From: Gnetum montanum | Taxonomy: Eukaryota; Streptophyta; Gnetopsida; Gnetales; Gnetaceae | Length of the DNA stretch: 64,000 nt | Direction of reading: 5' to 3' | Assembly (NCBI GenBank): GCA_015680685.1 | Contig: MNCI01021551.1 | Location: 217,885 to 281,884, forward strand | Part shown: positions 22,901-35,558 of the stretch, one piece after another | Position numbering within the stretch: the first letter of the stretch is position 1 | How the letters are laid out: the number at the start of each line of letters is the position of its first letter | Made by a program: the position numbers and the translations under genes | The notes under the pieces: model-generated | The model's database searches: none | The model's input: the letters and a program-made list of their open reading frames with translations, nothing else | Told to the model about the DNA's origin: nothing

Positions 22901-23048
22901 GGATGAATAGAATAGGAGGAAAGTGTTAAACAGGGGGGGTGGTTAAGACCTCTTGGATGCCCTCGCTCAGGTCAAACAATCTCTAAAATAAAAAAACACT
23001 ACATTGAGTTTGTACGACCTAATCATGACATCTGTCCCACATGGTGAG
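22900..23048 (+). pseudogene. Protease N-terminal fragment of T1, second copy
   Basis: This carries the linker and the LSLYDLIMT-like start (about 23000-23048, read with EFVRPNHD in another frame). It ends at GGTGAG, where T2 inserted; GTGAG at 23044-23048 repeats at 39942-39946. The frame region resumes at 39942. Confidence 0.8.
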
Positions 23049-24289
23049 TGTAACAACAGAAAATGTCGGTTGCTGGAAACACCGAGGGGATTTCCGTGTA
23101 CACAGTTTTAACCCTGGATCCACACGAGGGCTGTGCTAGAGAAAATGAATTTGGGGTACCCTAAACAGTCTTGTCGATCAAACAAGGACTTACTTAGTCA
23201 GTAAATTTGTCAATGATCATATAACGAGGCGATGATTCGATATGAAAATATATTATCGATTTATGAGAAAAAGAGATCTTTTCCAATATCGAATCTCAAA
23301 AGCAATGGAGGTGATGTAAATTATGAAAAATGATTATAGAATTCAATGTAAACATGGTGCAATGAATTGAATTTGGAACATGCATGATCCCGAGATTTGG
23401 GATCTATCTTATAAATAAATATGATGAATACAATGGGATTTACAAGAGGACTCTGATTTGGATGAAGTATCCACCACCAACAAGAAGCTATTTAGAGAGT
23501 AAACAAGCAAAGGCCAATCTACCTTGTTCACTAGCCAAGTCTAGGTACAAGGGAGTCAAGCTCGAAGTAAATTGTTTGCTAACTTGGAATCTCTGGTCAA
23601 AAGCTTCTCTTTGTCACCGTCGATGCTCTTCTATTGCCAACTCTTTCTCGTCATCTCATCAATCTTTATCAAAAAATTGTTAGAATTGCCAACCCTTTGA
23701 GCATTATCCGCCAAGGTATTTGTAATATTAGGGTTAGGAGAAAAACATGGTTTAGATGATGTGTGTCCTAGGCCCACAAAATGCCATTGACCTGATGTGC
23801 TGTAGTTGAAGCTTGTGGTGCTACGTTGTGTTACGCTTTGAAGCATAGTATAGCGTAACCACCCCTTTAAGAAGATCATTCATTTGACATTGTCTCTTGC
23901 ACTGAATAAACTATCCTGTGACTATGTTGTGATACACTAGGCAATGTATCATGGTGTAAAGACTGCTACTACCTAAATTTCTTTATCTTTGTTGCTGCGG
24001 CTAAGTCAACTGTGTTGCTTGCGTTACGTTGCATAGCGTAATGCGGTGTAGTATGGAAAAAGTTAATATTTTTGAACATGGCTAACTTGCAAGATTGAAG
24101 TGTTGTTGCTGTGCATCCCTTGTTCTATTTTGTTCTCCTAGAGTCTACTACACTGAGCTATGTAGCATAGCATAGCAAGCCCTTGGCCAGAAAAAGAAAA
24201 CTTGTTGAGATGTGCCACTTGTGAAAACCCTTGCCTAAACTTCGAGACTTTGCTGAATCATCAAGATCACAAAATTTCATGGTGTTTCA
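23049..24289 (-). repeat. 3' LTR of T2
   Basis: It is 1241 bp, homologous along its length to 38736-39941, with GTGAG immediately to its left. It contains GCATAGCGTAA-type palindromic motifs around 23830-24050. Most differences between the two LTRs that I compared by eye are transitions. Confidence 0.9.
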
Positions 24290-24356
24290 ATGGACCCTCT
24301 TTGTTGACATTTTGAGGGCTTGCCTGAGAGATCTTGACAAAGAATACGAAATACCA
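24280..24356 (-). other. Purine tract and imperfect hairpin at the T2 3' LTR boundary
   Basis: Next to the LTR end (24289) the minus strand reads AACAAAGAGGGTCCAT, the probable polypurine tract. Outer arms TGGTGTTTC (24280-24288) and GAAATACCA (24348-24356) pair with one G-T; a shorter inner arm CTTTGT/ACAAAG lies between. The same layout is stronger in T3. Confidence 0.6.
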
Positions 24357-24365
24357 CAAAGGTAA

Positions 24366-25469
24366 GGATGCCAACATCGTCCGTCGGCTACTGCTCAGAT
24401 GTTGCTCTGTCAAGCCTGGAAGTGCGAAGGTGGGAATGCAAGGAGCAAGAGAGGATTTTATGGTTAAGAGGGAGGGAGGTTCGGGAAAGACTCAAGTGTG
24501 AGTAGAATAGTTCGCAAACATGTTATTAGACATCTTCTCCTACGTGTTTTCCCGAGAGGTTACGTTGCTATACTGTATATGCGGGGCTTACCTAGACGAG
24601 TTATGTTACGCCCATATGGCCTAGACGAGTTTTTTTTCATCCATTTTTCCTAGCTTTGCCCACTCTCTTTTGTCTTTTTTGAATATATATGCTTTCTATG
24701 AGGTGAGTTGCGTTACGTCAATTCATGGACGTGATGGTTATTCATGTGCAAAAGACTTCCTGTACGCTCACATTCTGTACAAACAGGAGGAAAAGGTAAC
24801 AGTGGTTGTAAGTGAAGGAGAAATTAAGATAAGGTATCTAGTGGGGGAAAGGCAGGGTCTACACTTCTAAGTAGTCAGGCTAGTTTGAGCAACCACCTCA
24901 AAATGTTGTGATGCCTCGCCCTCCTAGTGAATGCATTTTTGAATAATGCTATCGTAGCAACTAACCTGAAAAATGTCATGAAGAATAGAGAAACAAAGTA
25001 ATCGCCCTAATCACTGGGGAGGCTATTGAAACAACTGCCATCCGAAGAAAAAAGGAGAGTGCAGGCCATGGAAAAGGAACCATAGTAAGAGGCACTGGTC
25101 CCTTTGTTGACACCACGGCTCAGGAATTCACCATCGAGAGAGCCAGATTCATCTTATCCATCTAACTAGGCAAGGAGCCAATCAGATGAATTTGCTAAGC
25201 CAGGATCTGGTGGCGGTGACGGCTGGAGGCAACCAAGGCTATGGGTGACCATAGTTTCTTTGGGGCTCCGAGTGGCAAAGCTAACCCTAGGAGTTGCAAC
25301 TATAGAGTGGTTTTCGTAACAACATCTCAAAGGGATCAGTAGTATGCCTTTTGGGATATTCGAGGAATTAGTAGGATTCCAGGAGGTTAGTGGTATTGTG
25401 TCTATTCCAACGCCCTAACCATTCTGTCTAATAAGGATGTCATGCAAGAATGATTAGGCTCTCTTGTTT
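24366..25469. other. T2 sequence between 3' LTR and hairpin block, no gene
   Basis: I recognise no conserved domain. A 66-codon frame (24670-24870) has no homolog at the same place in T3. The region looks like untranslated or decayed 3' sequence. Confidence 0.5.
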
Positions 25470-25890
25470 CATGGATGGTCTATTGGCAGATTCTAGTTTT
25501 AAGTCCTGGTAGACTGTTGTTTCTAGTTTTCAACCTCAGCAGACCATGGTCCCGATTTAAAGTCTGGGCAAACTGAAGTGTGCTAGTTTTATGTCATTGC
25601 GGATGGTGGAAGAGCTAGTTTATGGTCCTAGAAGACCATGCTATGGGTGTCATTTTTGTGTCATGACCAAGGGATAAGTCTGTGCTAGTTTAACGTCTCA
25701 GCAGGTGGATGCTTACCTTGCCAGTTTTACGTCATGGCAGATGGTTGAAAGCTATGCTAGTTTAGCATCATGGCAGATGTGTGCAAGAAATGTCAATTTT
25801 ACATCGTAGAGAACGTGTATAACACCGCCAGTTTTACATCGTAGCAGACAGGTACAACATTGCCAATTTTACATCATAGTAGATGGTCGT
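25470..25890 (-). repeat. Hairpin-motif block downstream of T2 integrase
   Basis: About ten diverged copies have the form AGTTTTA..GTC(5-8 bases)GAC. Examples include arms GTC/GAC, GTC/GAT and CATC/GATG (near 25768 and 25870). This is the same class of unit as the blocks beside the antisense gene, with a different arm sequence. Confidence 0.7.
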
Positions 25891-25914
25891 TACCTTACAT
25901 TTAAGTTGGGCTAT

Positions 25915-27082
25915 CATCTAAATGTGGTACTACTTCAGATACATATGATTCATCAGATTTGAAAGTTCGTTGTTATCGCTGTCCGCTAGCCTGAATGCTC
26001 TGTTGTCGTATGCATTGACAACCAGGAAAGGGCCTTCCCAGCTTGTAGAGAATTTGCTCACTGGTTCACGAATGGCCTTAAGAACCAAGTCTCCTTTCTT
26101 AATTGGTCATTGATGCAGGTTGCAATGATGCTTCTGCTTCTGCCTGTCCTAATATTTTTTGATGTTGTCAAGTGTTTGGATGCGTTTCACCTCCACTAAG
26201 TCTAGATCCACAATCCTGGACTTGTTGTGTTGAGTATCATTTATAACAGTGGAAAGGACCATCCACAGTGAGGTAACCTATATTTTAAGGGGAAACACTA
26301 CTTCAGATCCATACACTAGGCTGTAGGGTATCCTACCAGTAGTTATTCTGCATGTCGTACAATAGGCCCATAGCACGTAGAGGATTTTTTCATGCCATCG
26401 TTTCTTGTTCTTGCTGAGCATCTTTTTGAGTAAATTGATAACCACCTTGTTTGTTGCTTCTGCTTGACCATTTGTTTATGGGTAATAAGGTAAAGAAAAA
26501 GATTGCTTAATACCAAGGTTATTGCAAAATGATTTGGTTTTGGTGCTACTAAATGTCGGTTACAATAGTTATGGGAAGCCGAAACCTGGTTACTATGTTA
26601 TCCAAGATAAAATGGAAAATTTGTTGAGATGTAGTTTTTCGTACGGGAATAGCCTCAACCGACTTCATGAAGTACTTAGTGGTAGTGATAATGAAGCTAT
26701 GTCCTGCAAAAGACTTAGGCATAATGGGGCCTATGATGTCTAGTCCCCATCGTTGGAATGGCCAAGTGATCTATGTAGTATGCAATTCAGTTGGTGACAC
26801 GTATATTATATTTGCGTAACATTGGCATGTGTCACATGTCTTAACTTTGGTAAGGTAATCGTGTTCCATGTATGGCCAATAATACCCTAAGCATCTGATT
26901 TTAGTGGCCATGGCTTGCGGGGCTATGTGTCCTCCACATAGGCCTTCATGGACTTTGCGAACTATCCTTTGTGCTTGGTCATTATTAACTCATGTCAACA
27001 ATACACCATCAAAAGAGTGCCTACATAGAGTACTGTCTCCGATGATGAAATATTGCCTGGTGCACTTGTGGATTTCATTTTT
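25915..27082 (-). pseudogene. Integrase of T2
   Basis: Integrase inserts element cDNA into the host genome. The zinc-binding motif is complete (VHEGLCGGH near 26930 and CDTCQ near 26840). The core shows WGLDIIGPI and, further on, YYP*TNGQAEATNK with one stop. At about 26556 a deletion removes most of the ITDNGPQFSS block, leaving TD then FSSTKTK in a shifted frame. The C-terminal domain is readable at about 26060-25915 (KKGDLVLKAIREP, SWEGPF). It is inactive because of the stop and deletion. Confidence 0.8.
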
Positions 27083-27757
27083 CTATGTAGATGTTAACTC
27101 ATGTAGTGGTTCGCCACGTAGAAGGTAGGTTTTAATATTGTCGTACCATTCTGGTGTTCCTCCCGCACTTAGAGAAGAGATTTTCCCTGCTTGAATGACA
27201 GGGTCTGTACATTCTATCATTAAAGCTGGAAAGCTGGCGAACAAATGTGGTGGCACGTTTAAAGCTACCGTATCTAGTGCATCAGCTATGGTGTTCTCAC
27301 TACGTGGCACGTGCTGAATGTCAGTCGTTCTAAATTGTTTCAGAAGATCTTTAGCCATATCGTAGTAGGGCTGTAGATGCACAACTTTACAGGTGTAGAC
27401 TTCTGTGATTTGATTTACAACAAGCATCGAATTACCTCGGATTGCTAGGTGTTGGATGTTCAGTTCTCTGGTTGCTAATAATTCCTTAAGGAGCCCCTCG
27501 TATTCTGCCAGATTTTTCGTACAAGGAAATGCGAGGCAGTAAGCCAATGGGTGGACATCCTCAGGAAAAAGCATAATGACAACAATGGCATTGCCGCCTC
27601 TGGTAGTTGAAGCTCCATCAATGTATAACATCGCTTCAAGGCCTGTTGATACAGGGCTTAAACTATGTACATGTTTGTCAGGAAATGCAAGCCCTATCAT
27701 GGCCTGATCGTTAATAGGTGCTGTTATAATCTGGTCAGCTATCACTTGGCCTTTCAT
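27083..27757 (-). pseudogene. Archaeal-type RNase H (second RNase H) of T2
   Basis: A 224-residue open frame contains YIDGAST (first catalytic Asp), AEYEGLL (Glu) and SENTIADAL (last Asp). The third acidic position, normally V-R-G-D-S, is AIRGNSMLV, an Asp-to-Asn change that should impair activity. This extra RNase H between RT-RNase H and integrase is characteristic of Tat elements (Ogre, Grande and relatives). The tail EWYDNIKTYLLRGEP leads toward integrase. Confidence 0.85.
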
Positions 27758-27805
27758 GGAAGATTGGCCAACGTAGTGTAAGTCAAATTCTGCTGTGATG
27801 GATTT

Positions 27806-29225
27806 CTAGTGGGCTATCCTACTACTCTTGTATAAATTTTTTGTGATGGCCTGCATAATATTATTCTTGTAAATTATGTTAACCTGGCTATGGAAAAGAT
27901 AGTGTCTACATTTTTTGAATGCAAAAACCAATGCCAAACAGTTACGCTCTGCTTCATTGTACCTCATTTCATATGCAAATAGAGCGTGACTTAGATAATA
28001 GATAGGGATTTTTGACCCATCGTCCCTCTTTTGACACAACAACATAGCTATGGACACATTTGAGCTTGCTAGGTAGATGTAGAAAGGTTGATCCCTTTGT
28101 GGATGGAAAATCGTTGGCAAATGTAGCAGCTCTTTCTTTAGGTTGTCAAACGCACGCTGGTAGTCCTCGATCCATTCGAAGTTAACCCCCTTCTTAAGTA
28201 GATGTTGCATAGGATGTAATTTATCTATCAACTTTGAGATGAACCTCCTAATAAACTGTAGCCTACCCTACAACCCACGCAGTTCTTTGAGGTTTGTAGG
28301 TGGTGCTAGGTTAACGATAGCCTTAACCTTGTCGAGGTCGACTCGTATGCCAGCCTCTGATACTACAAACCCCAACATGCGTCTAGTTTTAACTCTGAAT
28401 ACACATTTTTTTTGGGTTGAGCCATAGGTCATTCCTGAGACATCATTTAAGGATCAACTCTAGGTCCTCTGGGTGATCTTTTGACTTCCTAGATTTAATA
28501 GCTATGTCATCTACGTATTCATTCAATCTCTCTAAGACGTAATCACTAAAGATATACGTCATGGCATGTTAATAAGTTGCTCCAACATTTTTTATCCTAA
28601 AGGGCATCATGGTATAACAGAAAGTTCTCCAAGGGGTCATGAAAGTTGTAGTCAGTTGATGTTCTAGGTTGATACAGATTTCATTATATCCCGAAAACCC
28701 ATCCATGAAGCATAGTAACGCATGTCCAGCTATTGTATCAATAAGTTGGTCAATACCTGGTAATGGAAAATTGTCTTTAATCATTGCTTTGTTCAAATCA
28801 TGGAAGTCTATACAGATGCATATTCCTCCTATTTTCCTAGAAACAACAACAATGTTTGACACCTAATCCGAATAATCAACCGCACGGATGAAACCAACTT
28901 GATATAGCTTAGTGATTTCATCATGCACTGCCAACACAATTTTAGGCTTAATCTTCTGTGCTTTCTATCTAACCACTTTGATACTCAGGTCTAACATGAT
29001 GTTTTGCTATATTAATCACGGGTCTAAACCCATCATGTCCTCGTATGACCATGCGAACACTACAATGTTATCTTGGATCACTCGAGATATGTCTCTCTGT
29101 GTTTGTTGGTGAAGGAGGGAACCAACTTTCAGAGTTTTTCTTTCCCCTTTGTGTGTAACCACAGAGACCTTAGTGAGGGAATCCTCGGTCACATCACCAG
29201 CCTCCAGGTCTAGGGTGTGGGCCAA
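27806..29225 (-). pseudogene. Reverse transcriptase and Ty3-type RNase H of T2
   Basis: RT begins near 29225 (RVIQDNIVVFAWSYEDM). The core at 28862-28569 shows ICIDFHDLNKA, FPLPGIDQL and LCFMDGFSGYNEI. The catalytic EYVDDIAIKS follows near 28510, after a stop close to 28570. The first RNase H (28231-27806) keeps PFYIYLASSN, YYLSHAL and YNEAERNCLALVFA. It copies element RNA to DNA. At least three stops or frameshifts break it. It starts about 730 bases from the antisense gene start codon, on the other strand. Confidence 0.85.
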
Positions 29226-29835
29226 ATGTTCTGGCTAGTCTGGGGATACTTCCGAGGCTGCTATGGTTATGTCACAGGAGAGGGCATCAGTTCCTATCAT
29301 TGCAAGATTGGTATGTCTAAAAGTTTCCCCGTATGAACCTGTTAGGGCTAGGGGTGCAAGTAAAGCTTCTTCCATTTGCGAACTGACCTGCAAAACCACC
29401 AAGAATGGAAGTTGTTACATTTTTTTTGTCAACATGGTGAAATGATAGAAGGTTTTAGAGGTACATGTCAAAAAGGTTGCCAGTTTAAGGTCTTAGTGAA
29501 CTGTTACAATATACACAGTTTGTAAGAAAATAGTGAGCCAAGTTTTCTAAGTGCTAGCATAAGGTTTCTATGGACTATGATGCAAGGTATAACGTGGCGT
29601 GTCTAGCGTGACGAGATAGATAATTTAACTTTTTATTTTGTAGACCGTAGTTAATGCGACCAGATTACGAGACGATAAGCTATGCGTTAGTTTAGGGACT
29701 TTTCGGACCACCATCAATGCGATATCTATGAGATTAATGGTGCGATCTTCATGCTTCATGTCAAACTAACATATCTACGTTTCAGGAAATTTCCATGTTG
29801 ATCGGACATGAAAATAGCAAGTTTTCACCATCACA

Positions 29836-29843
29836 TTTATAAG
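29836..29843 (+). promoter_or_regulatory. TATA-like site of the T2 antisense gene
   Basis: TTTATAAG lies 109 bases upstream of the exon 1 start (29952). Comparable sites stand upstream of the T3 gene (46851) and the T1 gene (63927-63921, minus). This is weaker than the T3 site. Confidence 0.45.
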
Positions 29844-29951
29844 TAGATGGTTTGTCCTCAAAGTAGACTGTAAACATTGCGAGGTTGAGTTAGGCTAAAG
29901 CAGAGAGAAAGCATAAGTAGATGATTTTGTGAAGATTATTCAGTTGTAACC

Positions 29952-32900
29952 ATGGCACCGAAGACCAAATGCAAGCATGCCAAGTTGACTAGGATCGATG
30001 AAGTACAGGAAATCTTGGGGAGAATTTCGAAGGTGTGGGTCGCAACCCGAGAGGCTACTCCACTCACCCAGTAAGTCATTTTTCATCTTCCCTGTATGAT
30101 TGTTGTTTTCACTATCACAACGTCGTAATCGTATTTTTTCTAAAGATGTGCACTATGTTGGGTACCAATAACTGCCTGTGCTAGTTACGTTACTAGAGTT
30201 TGTAATATTACCCCTATCGTCATTGTCAGAGATAAACCTTGCATCATCACAAGGGTTTGGGTGATCTTGGATAATATTGTACAAACACAATATGTAACTC
30301 ATCAAGAGTCTAGGTGTTGCACCCTTGCACAGTGCAAATTGGGTTTCATTGCCTTGCCTGTAATGGTTGCGTGTTACGCTAGGGCAATATGCGGTGTTAC
30401 CTTTATCGTCGTTGTTAGAGACAGACCTTGCACCATCGCAAGGGTTTGGGTAGTTTTGGTAATGCATTTCTAGCGTAACCTATGATTTTCTGGGAGTCAA
30501 GGTAATGAAAACCTCAGTGTTGCTGGCAAATTCTTGTGAGCTTTTTTTTTTATTTGTTACGGAATTATTGGTATGTCTAAACTGCTTTTCTAATGGTAGT
30601 GCATTTTATTGTAAAGGGTCACACGAAGGCTTGTCCTAATCATTCTAGACATTGTGGGCATTATGTACTATTTAAATGTCCCTGTGGCTAATGTTCCTCT
30701 TCCCCATGCTCGTGTAGGGGAAGAGGCGGTTTGGTTCTGGAAGGGTGCACGGGTGTTTTTGCAGTTTTTGTTGCATAACTTTAGCATGATTATTTGGTAT
30801 CATCCTAGAAACACTACTAGTTAGATCATCACAAAGTATCTTAACGTTCCTGCTGGATGGGTCAATCGAGGTCATAGGTGGAAGGGATTGCGAACAGAGC
30901 GCCAAGGGTTTGAGGTGCTTATCTTGGATCTGGGAGATGCCCAGGTTTAACTGTTATCATGCCTACAACATGCTATACATATCTTGTCATCTCATGACCT
31001 ATTTTTAGAACCCACCTAGCCTCATGTACTATGCTGGTGGGTAAGTGCTCTCAAGGTTTTATGATGTGCTATTTGTTGTCTGATTTTGCATCAGGTATAA
31101 AAAACTGTTTACATTCTATGACATAGGTTTTTTATCGATCCAAATGATCTCCAAGATGATACAAACATGTTATCTATGGCCGAAACAGCCATAAAGGAAT
31201 TCACTTCCATCAGCAATGCGCGTGTTGGTGTCCTGGGACAACTGAGATTTGAAATCCAACACTACCCTATCTGGTATGCCAAATTCTTTGCCAAGTGTAG
31301 AGACTCTGGATGGTTGGATAAGGAGTGAAATTTGGATCATCCCATCACCGTTGACAATGTGCAGGAGACTAGCATCCCACCATTTCCTTGGCCCTTTGGG
31401 CATGGTAAGTTACGCTACGCTGATCAACTATGTGACCCTATGAAATGAGAATAGTGTATAAGATTTTGTTATTTTGTTGTCTTTTCTAACCTATTGTTTT
31501 ATGTTTATAGTTAAGGAATCATGGGAGGTCATGGTGGTAGCTTTTGGGCATGAGGCAACCAGTGTCTTCTTCCATTATGGTGACATAAATGAAGTGCAAT
31601 GTTGGCTTTGCCACGAAACGGCCCTAGCTGCCATAACCAATAACCTCCAGGAAGCTGAAATAATGGAGCTATTTCTAGTTGTAACCTCCGATGTCACAGT
31701 AGCCGAAATGTTGGCCCTAGTCAACTCCTTCAGCGAAGAAGCTGCGCATGCATAATGTGTGCGTGAGTTTTGATATTAATGCTCAATTGTTCATCGACTT
31801 TTTTAGCATTCCTTCTAATGGTATCCCGATGGAAGAAAGATATAAGAAAGCTTCCAAGCATCAGAAGGATATAGAAGAGTGGCTAGGGGTTAAAACAAAA
31901 CCAAAAGGCATTCTCGCTAATAAAATCAAGCTAGAGGTGGCTAATACCATTTATCCCCTCTTCTGAGCTCGTGCTTTCCCCAAACTACTCTCCCAAGAAA
32001 GAATCCTTTGCATAGAGCAGGCTTGGATTACGCAAGAGGTTATGGAGGAGGGGACATGATATAATTAGGCCAAGCACCTTGTTGAAGGCATGCAAACTGA
32101 AATGGTCAAGCTTCGCAAGAAACTTGAGTCTCATTTCAACATGCATTTTTCCTTCTTCATAGCTTGTTTACGGTGTTTTTCCAAATTCCTTGAGGTTCGC
32201 AAGGATGGAGTCTAGGTGCAGCAAGATCATAACCAAATTTCCAAACCGTGGATTTCCTAGGTCTTCTACACCGTCCAATCCGAAGATCCTCTTAAAGGTA
32301 TCGAGGAGTCGCTTTCACTAATGACTAAGGATTTGGGGGTGCCTCCCATCTGAGGCCAAGATAGTGTGGGTGGGGCATCCTCTTCTTACACCGACAGTGC
32401 ATTGAGGGGAATGTGCATAGCAGCAGAAATAGTAACTTCATCAGTTTAGTGGAAAAAGCATCATCCAGCTGTAGAGTCTCCCAGCCTGACTAGTGAAGAG
32501 GGAAGGAAACTATGAATTAAGTTTCACAAGAGCCATCCCCCGGTTCGTAAGTAGAAGAATGTGTGATTAGTTTATGTATGTTACGCTATGTATAGACATT
32601 GTTGCATCACGTAGTGCTTGTGGGAAGTGAGTAAGGGTTTTTTTTTTGTATTATTTTGTTAACTATGATGTGTTTGACAGGAAAAAGGGAAAGATGTAGA
32701 GGAACTAACCCTTGAAATAGGGGCCATAGTCTTGCGGCGTGGGGAAGGGGCTCCAGTTTTGGAAAAGGAGGCCTCAATTAACAATGTAGGTAGCACACAG
32801 GCTCCTATGCTCGATGGGGAGACAGGCATAGAGGATGCCAAGGTCCTTTTGGATGAGCTGAAAAAAGAGGAGTGGTTTGTCACTGGTGAGTTTGACCACT

Positions 32901-34338
32901 TGCTTTGAAGGACAATCCTCCTGCTATTACACCTGAGGGTTTGTTGAATTGGAGCCTTGTGTTCTTGTAACATCTCAATTAGCCTTGTTTACTGTGCTAT
33001 GTTTAACTCATTTTGTTTGCATAGTAGGCACTTCTAATAATAGTGGTGTACCTTTGTCAGTAATCCCAACTCAACATTGGGGTGAGGCTCCTGACAAATT
33101 CACCTTTATGGAGGGCATTGTGAATGATATGATCAGTTGCTTAGAGCGAATTGATCCTGAGATTGGTACATCACTATTGTTACGTAGGAATCATTGAAAT
33201 TGTGACATTACATTATTCTGTTGTGTCTAACTATTGTTTTTTTATGTTACAAGATCTCGCCTCAAATGGGATCCCAAAGAGCCCATTGGCGTAGACACTA
33301 CCCTCGAACCCTCACCAGAGGTGACCGAAGTGCCACGTTGCCTTTACAATGAGATGCGTAAATGTGCATTACGCTCGGCCCATTCTCTATGCGAGTGTCA
33401 AAACATCAACGAAGATCTTTAGAAGAGTTTGCAAAAAGTAGAAAAAGAGGAAATGGCCCTGATTACTTGGGTTGAGGACCTTGAGTCCCGAAACGAATTT
33501 CTACAAGCTCGAGACACCAATGACGAGAATTGGCAAATAGCTATGATTGAATATGCTCGTTATTGGACAGTCATCAGGAACAATGTCCAAGCCAGCCGTG
33601 TGCTCATCGAGCAATGGATGGATTTCCTAGCCCAGAAGAACCAAGACTGGAAGGATTTTAGTGCAAGGGTCCAAAAATGGGGGCAGGCATAGAAAGACCA
33701 TAAGCAAATGTATAAATGAGAATGTGTTGCTTATTGCCAACATTACAGGGATTCTGTGGTTGAAGCACGGTCCCTCTGGTTGTTCCTCGATGTCATTGGT
33801 GCTTCTGGAGCATATCAAAAGTTTCAAAAGCAAGTGACAGTGAGTATTTCCCCTGAGAGAGAGATAACCCTCCCAGGCAGGGAGACTACTATTCCTTCCT
33901 TCTTTCTTGAACTACCCCGGTGGACTCCTGTGGAAAAAGGGAAGGTAAAGGTTGGAACTGATCTAGGAGATGGTGTTTGGGTTGAGCTCACTGAGGACGA
34001 GATCATGCGACACTTGTTAGTCGACCTGGAACAAATTCCTTTTGCAGTTGATGCAGGACCCTCACAAGTGAGCTATGTTATAGTTGTATTATTCTTATGC
34101 ATGATTTCGATGATGACACTAATGTTTATTTCATGTCAAATCATAGGATCGACATGAAGAGGAGCACCATGGAGATGACGACCCTCATGAAGAGGGTCCC
34201 CATGAGGAAGAGCCCTGCAGAGACGATCGCCCCCACGAAGAAACACCATGTAAAGAAGATCCTTATAAGGATGATCCTCATGAGGTGGAGGTGGAGTTAA
34301 ATGACACAGATGGAGGTGGTAACAAAAGGGATGTGTAG
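29952..34338 (+). pseudogene. Eight-exon antisense gene of T2 (FCP1-like pseudophosphatase plus coiled coil)
   Basis: Predicted exons: 29952-30070, 30617-31040, 31127-31404, 31511-32546, 32681-32885, 33025-33165, 33254-34067 and 34147-34338 (TAG stop). Introns are 546 bases then 79-139 bases, all GT...AG, for example CCCA|GTAAGT and TCATAG|GATC. Exon 1 encodes MAPKTKCKHAKLTRIDEV. Exon 2 has LVLIILDIVGIM, WKGARVFLQFLLHNFS and YNMLYISCHLMTYF, lining up with the FCP1/SCP phosphatase core but lacking its acidic catalytic pairs. Exon 7 is helical and charged (NINEDL, EYARYWTVIRNN, IEQWMDFLAQ). Exon 8 is His/Asp/Glu-rich. Total about 1,070 codons. Several in-frame stops (near 30800, 30950, 31745) show decay. 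It lies between protease and RT on the opposite strand. Function unknown. Confidence 0.7.
30208..30463 (+). repeat. Direct repeat in intron 1 of the T2 antisense gene
   Basis: Two copies of about 70 bases (30208-30279 and 30396-30463), 188 bases apart, share CCTATCGTC.TTGT, GAGA.A.ACCTTGCA and CGCAAGGGTTTGGGT. Open stretches on both strands here are by-products of the repeat. Confidence 0.7.
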
Positions 34339-34479
34339 CGTGGTGATATTGGAAAAAAAATTTGTTGTAATGGAAGGGAATAAAGGATAACGTTCTTTGA
34401 TCAATGTGATTGTAAAATTAAAATTTTTTAATTTTTGATTTTATGAAGGATATTGTATCATCAGAAAGGTTACACATTT

Positions 34480-34610
34480 TAGGCCACTATGGGCCTCTAA
34501 TAGTTTAAGGCCATTTCGGGTCGGGCCATCATACGCGTAAAAGAATAAACAGAATCGCCAGTTTTAGGCCGTAGCAGGCCATAACTAGTTTAAGGCCATT
34601 TCAGGCCAAG
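34480..34610 (-). repeat. Hairpin-motif block between T2 antisense gene and protease
   Basis: Four units occur, including TTTTAGGCCACTATGGGCCT (arms AGGCC/GGGCCT) and CTAGTTTAAGGCCATTTCAG. The block lies between the stop of exon 8 (34338) and the end of the protease (34788), as in T1 and T3. Confidence 0.75.
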
Positions 34611-34787
34611 GTGCGTATGAAAAAGCATAACAAGAACAATGTGACAAGAAAGAGCATAAATTGCATAACAGTAAACAATGTGGACTAATATAACATGTCA
34701 TACTAATGTGTTCATTTGCTAGCTCCATAACTGTTTCTTGATCGTTTTTAGGTTTGGCGACATGTATGGATGAGGAGGCTTATTATA

Positions 34788-35558
34788 TCATTCCTCTACA
34801 CTACCATCTTCTCCCTGGAAGGGTAGTTCAACCAAATTCAAGCTTTCATTGGCCACTGTGTTGACCTGTTCAACTGTTGGGATAGGGGTTTGATCTTCAG
34901 GGACTTCAATCTTCGACCCTTGTTCCATTTCCATGTTGTTAAATGCTTGAGGGGTCATCTTATCACCATGGATGATCACTTCCCCTCCTGCACTGAGCAA
35001 GTGGATCTCTTGATGAATGGGTGATGAGATTGCCCTTAATTGATCTAACGAAGACCTCCCTAAGATTAGGTTGATGCCGGGCATATCCTCAACAACGATG
35101 AACACTGCGTTTGTGGGGAATTGATCCCCTGCTACAAAGTTGATGTGCACCGTTCCCTTAACTTGCACTCATGCCCCGTTAAATGACTTCAAACATGACG
35201 TTGTCATGGAATTGATTAAGTCAAGCAAAACTAGTTTGTCCACAATGGGGAATGGAATGACATTGGCAGCGGCCCCGTCATCTATGTGTACTCTCTGGAT
35301 TCTGTACTGGCCAACCCAGATAGTGATGAACATGGGCATTGTTTTCACTTGACCCTTTTCTGGGTCATCCTTAATGGACTCATCATGAAATATCAGTTGG
35401 GGATACCGTGGTTGTTCAGTAGTGGGGGGAAGCATAATCGAATGGATTGCTTCTTCATTTGCTAGCAAGCTCTCATCCACGGGTATGGACGCTAACATGC
35501 GAACCATGGCTTCACGATGCTTTTGTGATGTCATCAGCAAATCATAGAGGCTCAGCAT
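34788..35558 (-). pseudogene. Protease region of T2
   Basis: This is readable in two adjoining frames. The upstream part (35558-35169) has LSLYDLLMTSQKHREAM, RVHIDDGAAANVIPFPIVDK with the D-D-G-A active site, and TSCLKSFNGA. The downstream part (35168-34788) has KGTVHINFVAGDQFPTNAVF and FNLILGRSSLDQL-like sequence (INLILGRSSLDQL), then a hydrophilic tail ending FQGEDGSVEE. A single stop or frame change at 35169 separates them. This is the best-preserved protease among the T1/T2 copies. Confidence 0.8.

Noticed and set aside
30153-30473. A 104-codon minus frame and a 70-codon plus frame
   Set aside because: They lie in intron 1 of the T2 antisense gene over a duplicated 70-base segment; not conserved in T1 or T3.
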